64,000 nt of DNA, taken from Acidobacteriota bacterium. GTDB taxonomy: Bacteria > Acidobacteriota > Thermoanaerobaculia > UBA5066. The DNA lies in contig JAKOVQ010000010.1 of NCBI GenBank assembly GCA_029781975.1, forward strand, positions 124,001 through 188,000, read 5' to 3'. A model generated the notes under the pieces. The model was not told the DNA's origin. It was given only the letters and a program-made list of their open reading frames with translations, and made no database searches. This document shows positions 35,565 through 44,309 of the stretch, piece after piece (the stretch's first letter is position 1; each line of letters opens with the position of its first letter). Both the position numbers and the translations under genes were made by a program.

Positions 35565-36863
35565 ATGGAGCGACGCGTCATCGACGTCGACGAACGGCTC
35601 CCGCTCCTGACGACGCTCCCCCTCTCGCTCCAGCACCTCTTCGCGATGTTCGGGGCGACGGTCCTCGTCCCCTTCCTCTTCCACGTCAACCCGTCGACCT
35701 CCCTCCTGATGAACGGCGTCGGGACGCTCGTCTACCTCGCCGTCTGCCGGGGGAAGGTGCCGGCCTACCTGGGGTCGAGCTTCGCCTTCATCTCGCCCGT
35801 CTTCGCCGTCCTCGCCCACCCCTCGCTCGGCGGCTACGCGGCCGCGCAGGGGGGCTTCATCGCCTTCGGCCTCTTCTTCATCCTCGTCTCCCAGGTGGTC
35901 CGGGTGGCCGGCACCCGGTGGCTCGACGTGGTCTTCCCCCCGGCGGCCATGGGGGCGATCGTCGCCGTGATCGGCCTCGAGCTGGCCCCGGTCGCCACCG
36001 ACATGGCGGGCCTGACCGGCAAGGCCGCCGGGCAGCCCGGAAGCGGCGTGGCGGTCGGCGTGGCGATGCTGACGCTCTCCGTCACGGTCCTCGGGTCGGT
36101 CCTCTTCCGCGGCTTCCTCGGCGTCGTCCCGGTCCTCGTCGGCGTCGTCGCCGGGTACGCCGCCGCGCTGGCCGCGGGCCTCGTCGACCTCTCGGCGGTC
36201 GCCCACGCCCCCTGGATCGAGGTGCCGCAGCTCTACGCGCCGAGGTTCGTCCCCGAGGCGATCCTGATGGTCCTCCCGGCCGGGCTCGTCGTCCTCGCCG
36301 AGCACGTCGGGCACCTCGTCGTCACCGGCAACGTCGTCGGCCGCGACTTCGTGAAGGACCCCGGCCTCCACCGCTCGCTCCTGGGGGACGGCCTCTCCAA
36401 CGTCCTCTCCGGCCTCGCGGGCGCCACGCCGAACACCACCTACGGGGAGAACATCGGCGTCCTGGCGATCACGCGGGTCTTCTCGGTCTGGGTGATCGGC
36501 GGGGCCGCCGTCCTGGCGGTCGTCATCTCGTTCCTCGGCAAGCTCGCCGCCGCGATCCGGAGCATCCCGACCCCGGTGATGGGCGGCGTCTGCATCCTCC
36601 TCTTCGGCGTCATCGCCGCGACGGGCGTGAGGATGCTCGTCGAGAAGCGGGTCGACTACACGAAGCCGCGCAACCTCGTCCTCACGTCGGTCGTCCTCGT
36701 CAGCGGCGCCAGCGGCGCGGCGGTGAAGCTCGGCGCCGTGGAGCTGAAGGGGATGGCGCTCGGCACGTTCGTCGCGGTCGGCCTCAGCCTCCTCTTCGCC
36801 CTCTTCGACCGTCTCGGCTGGACGGCGGCGCCGGAGCCGGCGGAAGGTCCCGGGACGCGGTAG
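35565..36863 (+). CDS. uraA: Uracil permease (NCS2/NAT family)
   Basis: The protein has 432 aa from the ATG at 35565 with GAGGAGG upstream; an in-frame ATG at 35526 is rejected. It follows E. coli UraA closely over its whole length, for example LPLSLQHLFAMFGATVLVPF, KVPAYLGSSFAFISPV, GTRWLDVVFPPAAMGAIVAV and ATPNTTYGENIGV. The two glutamates that contact uracil in the UraA structure (E241 and E290) are matched by Glu246 (LAEHVGHL) and Glu295 (TYGENIGV). This is a 14-helix inner-membrane H+/uracil symporter. It is divergent from the molybdenum hydroxylase operon, so uptake and breakdown of a pyrimidine probably go together. Confidence 0.93.
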   Translation: MERRVIDVDERLPLLTTLPLSLQHLFAMFGATVLVPFLFHVNPSTSLLMNGVGTLVYLAVCRGKVPAYLGSSFAFISPVFAVLAHPSLGGYAAAQGGFIAFGLFFILVSQVVRVAGTRWLDVVFPPAAMGAIVAVIGLELAPVATDMAGLTGKAAGQPGSGVAVGVAMLTLSVTVLGSVLFRGFLGVVPVLVGVVAGYAAALAAGLVDLSAVAHAPWIEVPQLYAPRFVPEAILMVLPAGLVVLAEHVGHLVVTGNVVGRDFVKDPGLHRSLLGDGLSNVLSGLAGATPNTTYGENIGVLAITRVFSVWVIGGAAVLAVVISFLGKLAAAIRSIPTPVMGGVCILLFGVIAATGVRMLVEKRVDYTKPRNLVLTSVVLVSGASGAAVKLGAVELKGMALGTFVAVGLSLLFALFDRLGWTAAPEPAEGPGTR

Positions 36864-36930
36864 ACGCGGGCGGGTCCGGCCGGCCCGGGCCGGTCGACGG
36901 GGCCCTCTCCCGCCGCCTCACCCGTCCGTC

Positions 36931-38571
36931 TCAGCCGATCCCGACGATCCGCCCGTCGACGAGGTCGATCCGCTCCGCGGCCGGCTCCGCCGGGAGGCCC
37001 GGCATCCGGAGGATGTCGCCCAGGAGCGGGACCAGGTAGCCCGCCCCCGCCGCCAGGAGGACGCCCCGGACGGTCACGTCGAAGGACTCCGGGCGCCCGA
37101 CGCGCTTCGGGTCGTCGGAGAGCGACATCTGCGTCTTCGCCACGCAGAGCGGGAGGCCCTCCATCCCGAGCCGGCTCACCTCGGCGAGGTCGCGCTCCGC
37201 CTCCCGCGTGTACTCCACGTCGTCGGCGCCGTACATGTGCCGCGCGATCCGCGCCATCTTCTCCTTCACCGGCTCCCCCCAGCCGTAGAGCGGCCGGAAG
37301 GGCTGCGACCGCCGCTCGGCGTGGGTGAGGACAGCCTCCGCCAGCGCGACGCACCCCTCGCCCCCCCGTGCGTAGCCGTCCGAGACGGCGAACGGCGCGC
37401 CCCACGCCTCGCACGCGCGCCTCACCACCTGGATCTCGTCGGGAGAATCGGCGGGGAACCGGTTGAGGGCGACGACGGGGACCTCCCCGAACTCGCGGAT
37501 GCTCTCCAGGTGCTTGGCGAGGTTCGGGAGGCCCCGCTCCACGGCCTCGGGGTCGGGCGTCTCGAGCGCCCCCTTCGCGACGCCGCCGTGCCGCTTCAGC
37601 GCCCGGACGGTCGCCACGAGCACCACCGCGGCGGTGTCGAGCCCCGCCGAGGCGCACTTGATGTCGAAGAACTTCTCGGCCCCGAGGTCGAAGCCGAAGC
37701 CCGCCTCGGTGACCGCCCAGTCGGCGAGCGAGAGGGCCGTCCTCGTGGCGATGACGGAGTTGCAGCCGTGGGCGATGTTCGCGAAGGGCCCGCCGTGGAC
37801 GAGGGCGGGGACCCCTTCGCCCGTCTGGACGAGGTTCGGGAGGAGGGCGTCGCGCAGCAGCGCGAGCATGGCGCCGACGGCCGAGAGGTCGGCGGCCGTG
37901 ATGGGCGCCTTCTCGAACGTGAGGGCCACGACGATCCGCGACAGCCGGCGGCGGAGGTCCTCGGCGTCCTCGGCCAGGCAGAGAGCGGCCATGACCTCGG
38001 ACGCAGGGGTGATGTCGAACCCGGTCTCGCGCGGGACCCCCTCGAGGACGCCGCCGAGGCCGATGACGACGTGGCGCAGGGCGCGGTCGTTCACGTCGAG
38101 GACGCGCCGCCAGAAGACCCGGCGCGGGTCGATCCCCAGCCGGTTCCCGCGGTGGATGTGGTTGTCGAGGAGCGCCGACAGGAGGTTGTGCGCGGCCGTG
38201 ACGGCGTGGAAGTCGCCCGTGAAGTGGAGGTTGATGTCGTCCGAGGGGACGAGCCGCGCCCTCCCTCCTCCCGTCGCCCCCCCCTTCATCCCGAACGTCG
38301 GCCCAAGCGACGGCTCGCGGAGGGCGAGGCACGCCCTCTCGCCGAGCCGCGCGAGCCCCTGCGCGAGTCCGATGGACGTCGTGGTCTTCCCCTCGCCCGC
38401 GTCGGTCGGCGTGATCGCCGAGACGAGGACGAGGCGGCCCGCGTGGGGCACCGTTCCCCCCGCGGCGGGCTTCACCTTGGCCTTGTCGTCGCCGAACGGG
38501 ACGAGCCGGTCTCGGGAGAGGCCGAGCCTCTCCGCCACCTCGGCCACCGGCCGGACGTCGGGTTCCTCCAT
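36931..38571 (-). CDS. fhs: Formate-tetrahydrofolate ligase
   Basis: The protein has 546 aa from the ATG at 38571, preceded by GGAGGGCGAG. The P-loop ITPTDAGEGKTTTSIGL, the REPSLGPTFGMKGGATGGG block and the DINLHFTGDFHAV block are diagnostic. The enzyme uses ATP to join formate to tetrahydrofolate, giving 10-formyl-THF for purine and one-carbon metabolism, and in some bacteria runs in reverse to make ATP. The length is within the usual 540-560 aa. It converges with uraA and is 128 bp downstream of the M28 peptidase gene, so I do not place it in the pyrimidine operon. Confidence 0.97.
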   Translation of the reverse strand: MEEPDVRPVAEVAERLGLSRDRLVPFGDDKAKVKPAAGGTVPHAGRLVLVSAITPTDAGEGKTTTSIGLAQGLARLGERACLALREPSLGPTFGMKGGATGGGRARLVPSDDINLHFTGDFHAVTAAHNLLSALLDNHIHRGNRLGIDPRRVFWRRVLDVNDRALRHVVIGLGGVLEGVPRETGFDITPASEVMAALCLAEDAEDLRRRLSRIVVALTFEKAPITAADLSAVGAMLALLRDALLPNLVQTGEGVPALVHGGPFANIAHGCNSVIATRTALSLADWAVTEAGFGFDLGAEKFFDIKCASAGLDTAAVVLVATVRALKRHGGVAKGALETPDPEAVERGLPNLAKHLESIREFGEVPVVALNRFPADSPDEIQVVRRACEAWGAPFAVSDGYARGGEGCVALAEAVLTHAERRSQPFRPLYGWGEPVKEKMARIARHMYGADDVEYTREAERDLAEVSRLGMEGLPLCVAKTQMSLSDDPKRVGRPESFDVTVRGVLLAAGAGYLVPLLGDILRMPGLPAEPAAERIDLVDGRIVGIG

Positions 38572-38699
38572 CTCGCCCTCCTCGGCCCCCCGCGGGCGGC
38601 CGGGCCCCGCCGGGCGGCGAGGGGTGCCTTCCGGCGAAGAGGCCCTTCGGGATGCTCCTCCCGGGCTGCAGGCCTGTCCAGGCCCCGCCCGGCGAGACG

Positions 38700-40328
38700 T
38701 CACGGACGGCCGGCGGGCTCGCGCTCCGGGGTCTTCGGCTCGGGCGGGAGTGGCTTCCTCGGCATCAGCCCGTCCCGCTGGGCGGCCTGCCAGGCGAAGG
38801 CCGCGAGGACCGCGGACGCCTGCATCAGGTCCCCCTTCGGGACGCGCTCGTAGACGTCCATGTTCGAGTGGTGCGTCCGCGTGTCGTAGTCGAGCTCGTC
38901 CTGGATGAACTGGAAGCCGGGGAGCCCGACGCCGTCGAACGTCACGTGGTCGGTCCCGCCGGTCCGCTTCATCGTCACGGCGGTCGCCCCCGTGTCGGCG
39001 AACGGCGCGAGCCAGGCCTGGAAGATCGGCGCCACCTCGGCGTTCTCCTGGGTGTAGATGCCGCGGATCTTCCCGCCGCCGTTGTCGAGGTTGAAGTAGA
39101 CGGAGAACTTCGCGTACTCCGGCTTGAAGAAGAGGGGCCCCGTGGGGCGCCGCATCCAGGGCGGCGTGTCGTCTCCCGGCTTCTCCTTCGGCTCGGGACG
39201 CGAGGCGAGCGTCTCGGAGACCCAGGCGCGCGAGCCGTAGAAGCCCTGCTCCTCGCCGCTCCAGAGGCCGACGCGGATCGTCCGCCGCGGCCTGAGGCCG
39301 GCCGCCTTCAGGATCCTCACCGCCTCCATCACCGCCGCGCAGCCGGCGGCGTTGTCGGTCGCCCCCGTCCCGGCGTGCCAGGAGTCGAGGTGCGCCCCCA
39401 GCATCACGACCTCGTCCTTCCTGTCGGTCCCCGGGATCTCGGCGATCACGTCGGCGGAGGCGAGCGGGTCCTCGGGCGTGAACGTCGTCTTCACGTCCAC
39501 CTCCAGCTCCACCGGGACCTTCCGCTCGAGGAGCCGGACGATCCGGCCGTACTGCTCGGCGCCGAGGACCAGCGTCACCGGGACGGGCGGGTCGTCCTTG
39601 CGCCACCCGCCGTCCGCCTGGACGAAGACGGTCCCGTCGTCCCCCCTCGAGCCGTCGACCCAGGCGAGGACCTTCTCCTCCACGAGGAACGCCGCGAGCT
39701 TCCTCCGGAACCGGCGCTGCTTCATGAACTTCTCCCGCTCGGCGGGCGAGAACCGGCCGCGGCCCCCCGGCTCGAAGCGGACGACGTCGTCGAGCGTCTC
39801 CTTCGTGTAGCGCTCGGCGTCGGCCTTCTCGCGCGGCCTGACCTCGGGGGGCTCGGAGGTCAGGACGACCTTCCCCGCGAGCTTCCCCTTCCACGCGTCG
39901 AGGTCCTCCTCCTTCTCCAGCTTCGCGAAGACCGCCTCTCCCCTCCTCGGGCCGTCGGTCCCGGGCGACCACGCCTTCGGGTAGGCCTCGAGCGGGGCCA
40001 CGCCGGGCCTGAGCATGTGGACCGCGACGTGGTCCAGCTGCCAGCCTCGCCCGAACGTCACCGGCACGAGACGCGCCGTCAGGCCCCACTCCTCGAGCTG
40101 GCCCTTCGCCCACTCGGCGGCCCGCCTGTAGCTGGGTGAGCCGGTCAGGCGCGGCCCCAGCTCGTCGGTCAGCTTGCTCAGCGTCTCCTGGGCCTTGCTG
40201 CGGTTGAAGGCCTCGTCCCGGATCCGCGTCACCGCGGCGAGGTCGACCTTCTCGTCGGCGGCGCGGGCGGGAACGGCGAGCGGGACGAGGGCTGCGAGGG
40301 CGATCGCCGGAAGCACGGCTCGGGACAT
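38700..40328 (-). CDS. Secreted M28-family zinc aminopeptidase
   Basis: The protein has 542 aa with an ATG behind AAGGAG. A signal peptide ends near PARAADE. The M28 metal ligands are recognisable: His in GAHLDSWHAG, Asp in GATDNAAG, Glu-Glu in WSGEEQGFYGSRA (general base plus ligand), Asp in YFNLDNGGG and His in THHSNMD. Between the signal and the catalytic domain lies a PA-like inserted domain. It probably removes N-terminal residues from peptides in the periplasm or outside the cell. The C-terminus is a short Pro/Lys/Glu-rich tail. Confidence 0.92.
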   Translation of the reverse strand: MSRAVLPAIALAALVPLAVPARAADEKVDLAAVTRIRDEAFNRSKAQETLSKLTDELGPRLTGSPSYRRAAEWAKGQLEEWGLTARLVPVTFGRGWQLDHVAVHMLRPGVAPLEAYPKAWSPGTDGPRRGEAVFAKLEKEEDLDAWKGKLAGKVVLTSEPPEVRPREKADAERYTKETLDDVVRFEPGGRGRFSPAEREKFMKQRRFRRKLAAFLVEEKVLAWVDGSRGDDGTVFVQADGGWRKDDPPVPVTLVLGAEQYGRIVRLLERKVPVELEVDVKTTFTPEDPLASADVIAEIPGTDRKDEVVMLGAHLDSWHAGTGATDNAAGCAAVMEAVRILKAAGLRPRRTIRVGLWSGEEQGFYGSRAWVSETLASRPEPKEKPGDDTPPWMRRPTGPLFFKPEYAKFSVYFNLDNGGGKIRGIYTQENAEVAPIFQAWLAPFADTGATAVTMKRTGGTDHVTFDGVGLPGFQFIQDELDYDTRTHHSNMDVYERVPKGDLMQASAVLAAFAWQAAQRDGLMPRKPLPPEPKTPEREPAGRP

Positions 40329-40349
40329 CGGCGCTCCTTCCAGGGCGCG

Positions 40350-40369
40350 CGGCCGGGTCGGCCCGGCCG
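40350..40369. other. GC-rich hairpin in divergent intergenic gap
   Basis: A perfect 8-bp inverted repeat (CGGCCGGG / CCCGGCCG) with a TCGG loop lies between the divergent M28 peptidase and GAF-GGDEF genes. There is no T-tract on either strand. It could be a leader structure for the peptidase mRNA or merely a consequence of the base composition. Confidence 0.3.
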
Positions 40370-40408
40370 GCGCGAAGCGAGGATTATGCGGCGGGCGGGC
40401 GGCGTCCG

Positions 40409-41524
40409 ATGCGAGAATCGGTCGCCATGGACGCGGCGCGCGACCCCGGCCAGGACCCGTCCGCCCTCCTCGACGAGGTGATCGCCCTCCGCCGGGAGGT
40501 GCGCCGACTCTCCCTCTTCCACGAGGTCGGCAAGGAGCTCGCCTCGACCCTCGACCTCTCCCGCGTCCTCACCACCATCATGGAGAAGCTGAGCCAGCTC
40601 CTCCACCCCGACAGCTGGTCGCTCCTCCTCGCCGACGAGAGGCGGGAGACGCTCTCCTTCGAGATCGCCGTGGGGCCGGGCGCCTCCGAGCTCAAGCACG
40701 CCCGGGTGAAGATGGGCCGGGGCCTCGCGGGGTGGTGCGCCGAGCACGGGGAGGCGGTGGTCGTCACCGACGCGCGGTCCGATCCCCGGTTCGACCCGAC
40801 CTTCGACTCCCTGACCGGCGCGACGACGCGGCGCGTCGTCTGCGTCCCGATCTCCGGCAGGGACGGGACGCTCGGCGTCATCGAGCTGGTGAACGTGACG
40901 TTCGGCGAGCGGTTCGAGGAGGAGGACCTCCCGACCCTCCGGCACCTCGCCGACTACGCGGCGATCGCCATCGACAACGCCCGCTACGTGGCCAGGATCC
41001 ACGAGCTGACGATCACCGACTCGACGACGGCGCTTTACAACGCCCGACACCTCGCGTTCGTCCTCGACGCCGAGCTCTACCGGGCCGCGCGTTTCGACTA
41101 CCCGCTCTCGCTCGTCTTCGTGGACCTCGACCGGTTCAAGGAGGTCAACGACCGGCACGGGCACGAGACGGGGTCGAGGCTCCTCCACGGGGTGGCGGAG
41201 CTCCTGAAGCGCCACCTCCGCCAGATCGACTCCGCGTTCCGGTACGGCGGCGACGAGTTCGTCCTCCTCCTTCCGCAGACGGGGAAGGCCGACGCGCTCG
41301 TCGTGGTCCAGCGCCTCCGCCACCTCCTCCGGACGGCGCGGCTCCTCGCCGACGACGGCCTCGACCTGACCGTGACGGCCAGCTTCGGCATCGCCTCGAG
41401 CCCCGACGACGGGAGGACCCGCTCCGACCTGATCCGGAGGGCCGACGAGGCGATGTACCAGGTGAAGCAGGGGGCCCGGGACGGGATCGTCCTGGCCGGC
41501 GCGCCTCCGCTTCTCGTCCCCTGA
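40409..41524 (+). CDS. GAF-domain diguanylate cyclase
   Basis: The protein has 371 aa from 40409; an ATG at 40427 is also possible. A short coiled-coil-like N-terminus (ALLDEVIALRREVRRLS) leads into a GAF domain at about 30-190, with RRVVCVPISGRDGTLGVIELVN, then a GGDEF domain at about 205-365 with active site YGGDEFVLLL. An RxxD inhibitory site (RQID) lies five residues before it. There are no membrane segments, so it is a soluble cyclase whose GAF domain should sense a small ligand or redox/light cofactor. It makes cyclic di-GMP and is the second such enzyme in the window. Confidence 0.93.
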   Translation: MRESVAMDAARDPGQDPSALLDEVIALRREVRRLSLFHEVGKELASTLDLSRVLTTIMEKLSQLLHPDSWSLLLADERRETLSFEIAVGPGASELKHARVKMGRGLAGWCAEHGEAVVVTDARSDPRFDPTFDSLTGATTRRVVCVPISGRDGTLGVIELVNVTFGERFEEEDLPTLRHLADYAAIAIDNARYVARIHELTITDSTTALYNARHLAFVLDAELYRAARFDYPLSLVFVDLDRFKEVNDRHGHETGSRLLHGVAELLKRHLRQIDSAFRYGGDEFVLLLPQTGKADALVVVQRLRHLLRTARLLADDGLDLTVTASFGIASSPDDGRTRSDLIRRADEAMYQVKQGARDGIVLAGAPPLLVP

Positions 41525-41575
41525 CCCCGCCCGGCTGATGAACCTTCGGGCGCGGCGGGTCGTATACCCGGCAGG

Positions 41576-42727
41576 ATGACCCGGCCGCTCCCTCCCCCGG
41601 CCCGTTCCGCCACCCGCGCCGCGGGCCTGGCGGGAGCCCTCGTCCTCGGCCTCCTGTCCGGCGTCCTCACCGGGTGCGCGGCCCTTCGGCGGGGACCCGC
41701 GTTCGACCTGACCCCGGCGCAGTGGGCGCGGGCGGTGACCGACCTGGGCCTCGACCCCGCCTCCGTCCCGTCGCCGGTGGCCTACACGCCCGAGATGGAG
41801 AGAGCCGCCCGCGTTTACGCGCGGACGGGGATGGACGGGGAGAAGCTCGACCGCCTCCATGCGGCCCTCCTCGACCGGAAGACCTTCGCCTTCGACTACG
41901 AGAAGTCCGGGACGTTCACGGCCGAGGAGGCCTTCAAGGCGCACAAGGGAAACTGCGTGTCGTTCGCCAACCTCCTCGTCGCCTTCGGCCGCTCCCTCCA
42001 GATCCCGGTCCAGGCGGGGCTCGTCATGCCGCGCGGGGCCTCGGAGAAGTCCGGGGACCTCATCGTCGTCTACGCCCACATGGTCGCCGTCCGGCCCCAC
42101 GGGACCTCCTTCGACGTCTACGACTTCTACCAGGACAAGGTGGAGGGGGCCGCGGAGCTGCGGCTCCTGGACGACCTGGAGGTGGCGGCCATCGCCGCCA
42201 GCAACAAGGGGGTGGCGGCGCTCGAGGCGGGCGACCTGCCGACGGCCCGGAGCTACCTCGAGCGGGCCGTGAAGCTCGGGCCGCGCCTCCCCGACACCCC
42301 CTCCAACCTCGGGATCGTCCTCTGGCGCCAGGGGGACGTCGACGACGCGCTCGCGACGTTCCGCCGGGGCCTCGAGGTCGACCCCCACCGGGCCGCGCTC
42401 CTCTACAACCTCGCGGCGCTCTACGTCCAGCTCGGCCGCTCGACGGAGGCGCGGGCCGCCCTCGCGGCGGCCAGCCTCGGCCAGGCGTCCCCGTACCTCT
42501 TCGTCGTGAAGGGCGATCTCGAGTTCGCGGGCGGGGAGCTGAAGGCCGCGCTCCGCTCCTACAAGAAGGCCCACGCGCGCGACGGCCGGCTCCTCGAGCC
42601 GCTCCTCGGCATCGCGCGGGTCGAGATCGCCCGGGGCCGCCCGGACGCGGCTCGCAAGGCCCTCGAGAAGGCCCGCAAGCTCGCGCCCGGGGACCCGGCG
42701 GTCACGGAGCTCCTCGGCTCGCTCTGA
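41576..42727 (+). CDS. Lipoprotein with transglutaminase-like and TPR domains
   Basis: The protein has 383 aa. A signal sequence ends in the lipobox LTGC, so it is probably lipid-anchored. The first domain (about 60-205) is transglutaminase-like, with a Cys-His-Asp set in HKGNCVSFANLLVAFGRSL, VYAHMVAVR and FDVYDFYQD. The second half (about 205-380) holds about five tetratricopeptide repeats of the pattern NKGVAALEAGDLPTARSYLE and SNLGIVLWRQGDVDDALATF. The combination suggests a peptidase-fold or scaffold at the outer membrane; a specific substrate cannot be given. It is convergent with the small peptidoglycan-binding-like gene, 12 bp apart. Confidence 0.85.
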   Translation: MTRPLPPPARSATRAAGLAGALVLGLLSGVLTGCAALRRGPAFDLTPAQWARAVTDLGLDPASVPSPVAYTPEMERAARVYARTGMDGEKLDRLHAALLDRKTFAFDYEKSGTFTAEEAFKAHKGNCVSFANLLVAFGRSLQIPVQAGLVMPRGASEKSGDLIVVYAHMVAVRPHGTSFDVYDFYQDKVEGAAELRLLDDLEVAAIAASNKGVAALEAGDLPTARSYLERAVKLGPRLPDTPSNLGIVLWRQGDVDDALATFRRGLEVDPHRAALLYNLAALYVQLGRSTEARAALAAASLGQASPYLFVVKGDLEFAGGELKAALRSYKKAHARDGRLLEPLLGIARVEIARGRPDAARKALEKARKLAPGDPAVTELLGSL

Positions 42728-42739
42728 GGCGGGCTCGCG

Positions 42740-43189
42740 TCAGGCGTAGTCGCCCGAGGCGAGCGCCTGCCGCAGCGGCTGGGGCACCCTGGGGTCCTCG
42801 TCGAGCGCGTTGTGCGACGCCTTGTAGCGGAACCGGTACGTGGCGTTGAGCGAGACGATCGTGTACTGGGTGTGCGAGATGGTCGACTTGAGGAACTTCG
42901 GGTCGTTCGACATCCCCCGGGCCGGGTCGACGCGGCCGTCCGCGTAGGTGGATCCCGCGAACTTCGCGTTCATCGAGCTCTGGAACCAGGCGATCCACGC
43001 CGCGGTGTTGGGGCCGTAGACGCCGTCCACCGCCAGCGGCGTCGGAGGGCGACCCTGCGGTCCGACGCTCTGGTCCTTCGCGATCTCCCGCAGGAAGAAC
43101 TGGACGAGCATGACGTCGTCCGTCGCGTTGGAGGCCCCCGGGCCCACCGCAGCGCTCAGGTTGTAGAAGGGGTAGTACTTCTGCGCCAT
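42740..43189 (-). CDS. Small peptidoglycan-binding-domain-like protein
   Basis: The protein has 149 aa from the ATG at 43189 with AGAGGGAAG upstream. The middle contains DGVYGPNTAAWIAWFQ, which matches the core of the PGBD1 peptidoglycan-binding fold (D-G-x-x-G-x-x-T ... FQ), preceded by an LVQFFLREIAKD helix. No signal peptide is visible, which is unusual for a wall-binding protein, and no catalytic domain is attached. The remaining C-terminal part (YTIVSLNATYRFRYK) is not recognised. It may be a cargo of a non-classical export system or a structural protein, but nothing adjacent decides this. Confidence 0.65.
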   Translation of the reverse strand: MAQKYYPFYNLSAAVGPGASNATDDVMLVQFFLREIAKDQSVGPQGRPPTPLAVDGVYGPNTAAWIAWFQSSMNAKFAGSTYADGRVDPARGMSNDPKFLKSTISHTQYTIVSLNATYRFRYKASHNALDEDPRVPQPLRQALASGDYA

Positions 43190-43419
43190 TCTTCCCTCTC
43201 TTCCGGGCCGGATGGCGGCGGATGATACAGGGGCCGGGCGTCCGGACCGGCGATGCGTGCGCCCCCCGGGCGTCCCTCCGGGACCCGGGAGCTCGGCAGG
43301 ACCGGCCGGGCACCTCCGGTCGACCCGTCGTCTTCTTCGCGACGTCGCCTCGGATCGTCGAGTCCCCTCCATGTGAGGGCGCTGCCGAGGGAGGCCGGCA
43401 GGAGGCCACCACGCCGAAG

Positions 43420-44064
43420 TCACAGGCCCGGGGCCGTATCCGTCGACGAGCTTGCCGTCGAATTGCGGTAGACGAGGACGACGGTCCCCAGCCGGAGCTC
43501 GTCGCCGTCGCGCAGGAGGGTCCTCCCTACCACGCGGTGCGAGCCCACGAAGGTCCCGTTCTTGCTGTCCAGGTCCTCCACTTCCGCACGGTCGCCCTCC
43601 ACGATGATTCGCGCGTGGTGGCGGGAGATCGACGGGTGACCGATCCATCCGGCAGCGTCGCGGGCACGACCCAGGACGTTCTCGCCCTCGACGAGGTCCA
43701 TCTCCTGCCCCCCCCAGAGGAGGACGTGCCCCGTGGAGGAAGGCTCGACCGCCCGGACCTCGTGCACCGGGGCCTCGAACGCGTATCCGAAGCCGAAGAC
43801 GGTTCGGAGACAGGTCGCCTCCCGGGCGCTCTCCCCCAGCGCCTCGCGGACCTCGTTGACCAGGCAGGCGAGGGTCCCCTCGGTCACGACCTTCGCCGGC
43901 CAGAGGGTCTCGAGGATCTCGGACTTCGAGACGGCGCCAGGGCGCCTCTTGAGGAGCAGCTCGAGGAGGTGGAACGCCTTCGGCGAGAGGCGGACGTGCT
44001 CGGGCCCGCGGAAGACCGCGTGGCGTCCCGCGTCGAAGGTGATCTCCCCGAACCGCAGCCGCAT
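43420..44064 (-). CDS. Winged-helix (OmpR-type) regulator with C-terminal FHA domain
   Basis: The protein has 214 aa. Residues 1-95 form an OmpR/PhoB-type winged helix (LSPKAFHLLELLLKRRPGAV, VFGFGYAFEAPV). Residues about 110-200 form an FHA domain with the phosphothreonine-binding pattern NVLGRA ... HPSISRHHARI ... DLDSKNGTFVG. There is no receiver domain, so control is likely by binding a phosphothreonine protein rather than by a histidine kinase. The expected partner is a Ser/Thr kinase, none of which is in the window. The gene is monocistronic between two unrelated genes. Confidence 0.9.
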   Translation of the reverse strand: MRLRFGEITFDAGRHAVFRGPEHVRLSPKAFHLLELLLKRRPGAVSKSEILETLWPAKVVTEGTLACLVNEVREALGESAREATCLRTVFGFGYAFEAPVHEVRAVEPSSTGHVLLWGGQEMDLVEGENVLGRARDAAGWIGHPSISRHHARIIVEGDRAEVEDLDSKNGTFVGSHRVVGRTLLRDGDELRLGTVVLVYRNSTASSSTDTAPGL

Positions 44065-44309
44065 GACGACTCCCGGCGGTCCGTCGGGCCGCCTCCATTC
44101 GACGTCTCATCGACCTCGGCCCGTTCAGGATGGTCGCGATGGGCGGCGGTCGGCAAGGTGTCACGGCCCGTTCCCGGGGGATTCCAAGGAATTCCCGAGA
44201 ACTCTGGGCACGGGTCGACCCCGGACCGATCCCTGCCGAGGCCTGCCAGGAGGATGGCTCCCCGGGGTGACGGCCCGGTGAGGGAAGGCTGGAGCGCGAG
44301 CCCCGAGGG

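Noticed and set aside
36879..36894. GC-rich self-complementary stretch between uraA and fhs as a terminator
   Set aside because: It is a simple GGCC/CCGG-type palindrome with essentially no loop and no T-run. It is too weak to separate from base-composition noise.
36931..38571. fhs as a member of the pyrimidine operon (one-carbon link)
   Set aside because: It is convergent with uraA, on a different transcript, and its family is housekeeping. Nothing but proximity supports a link.
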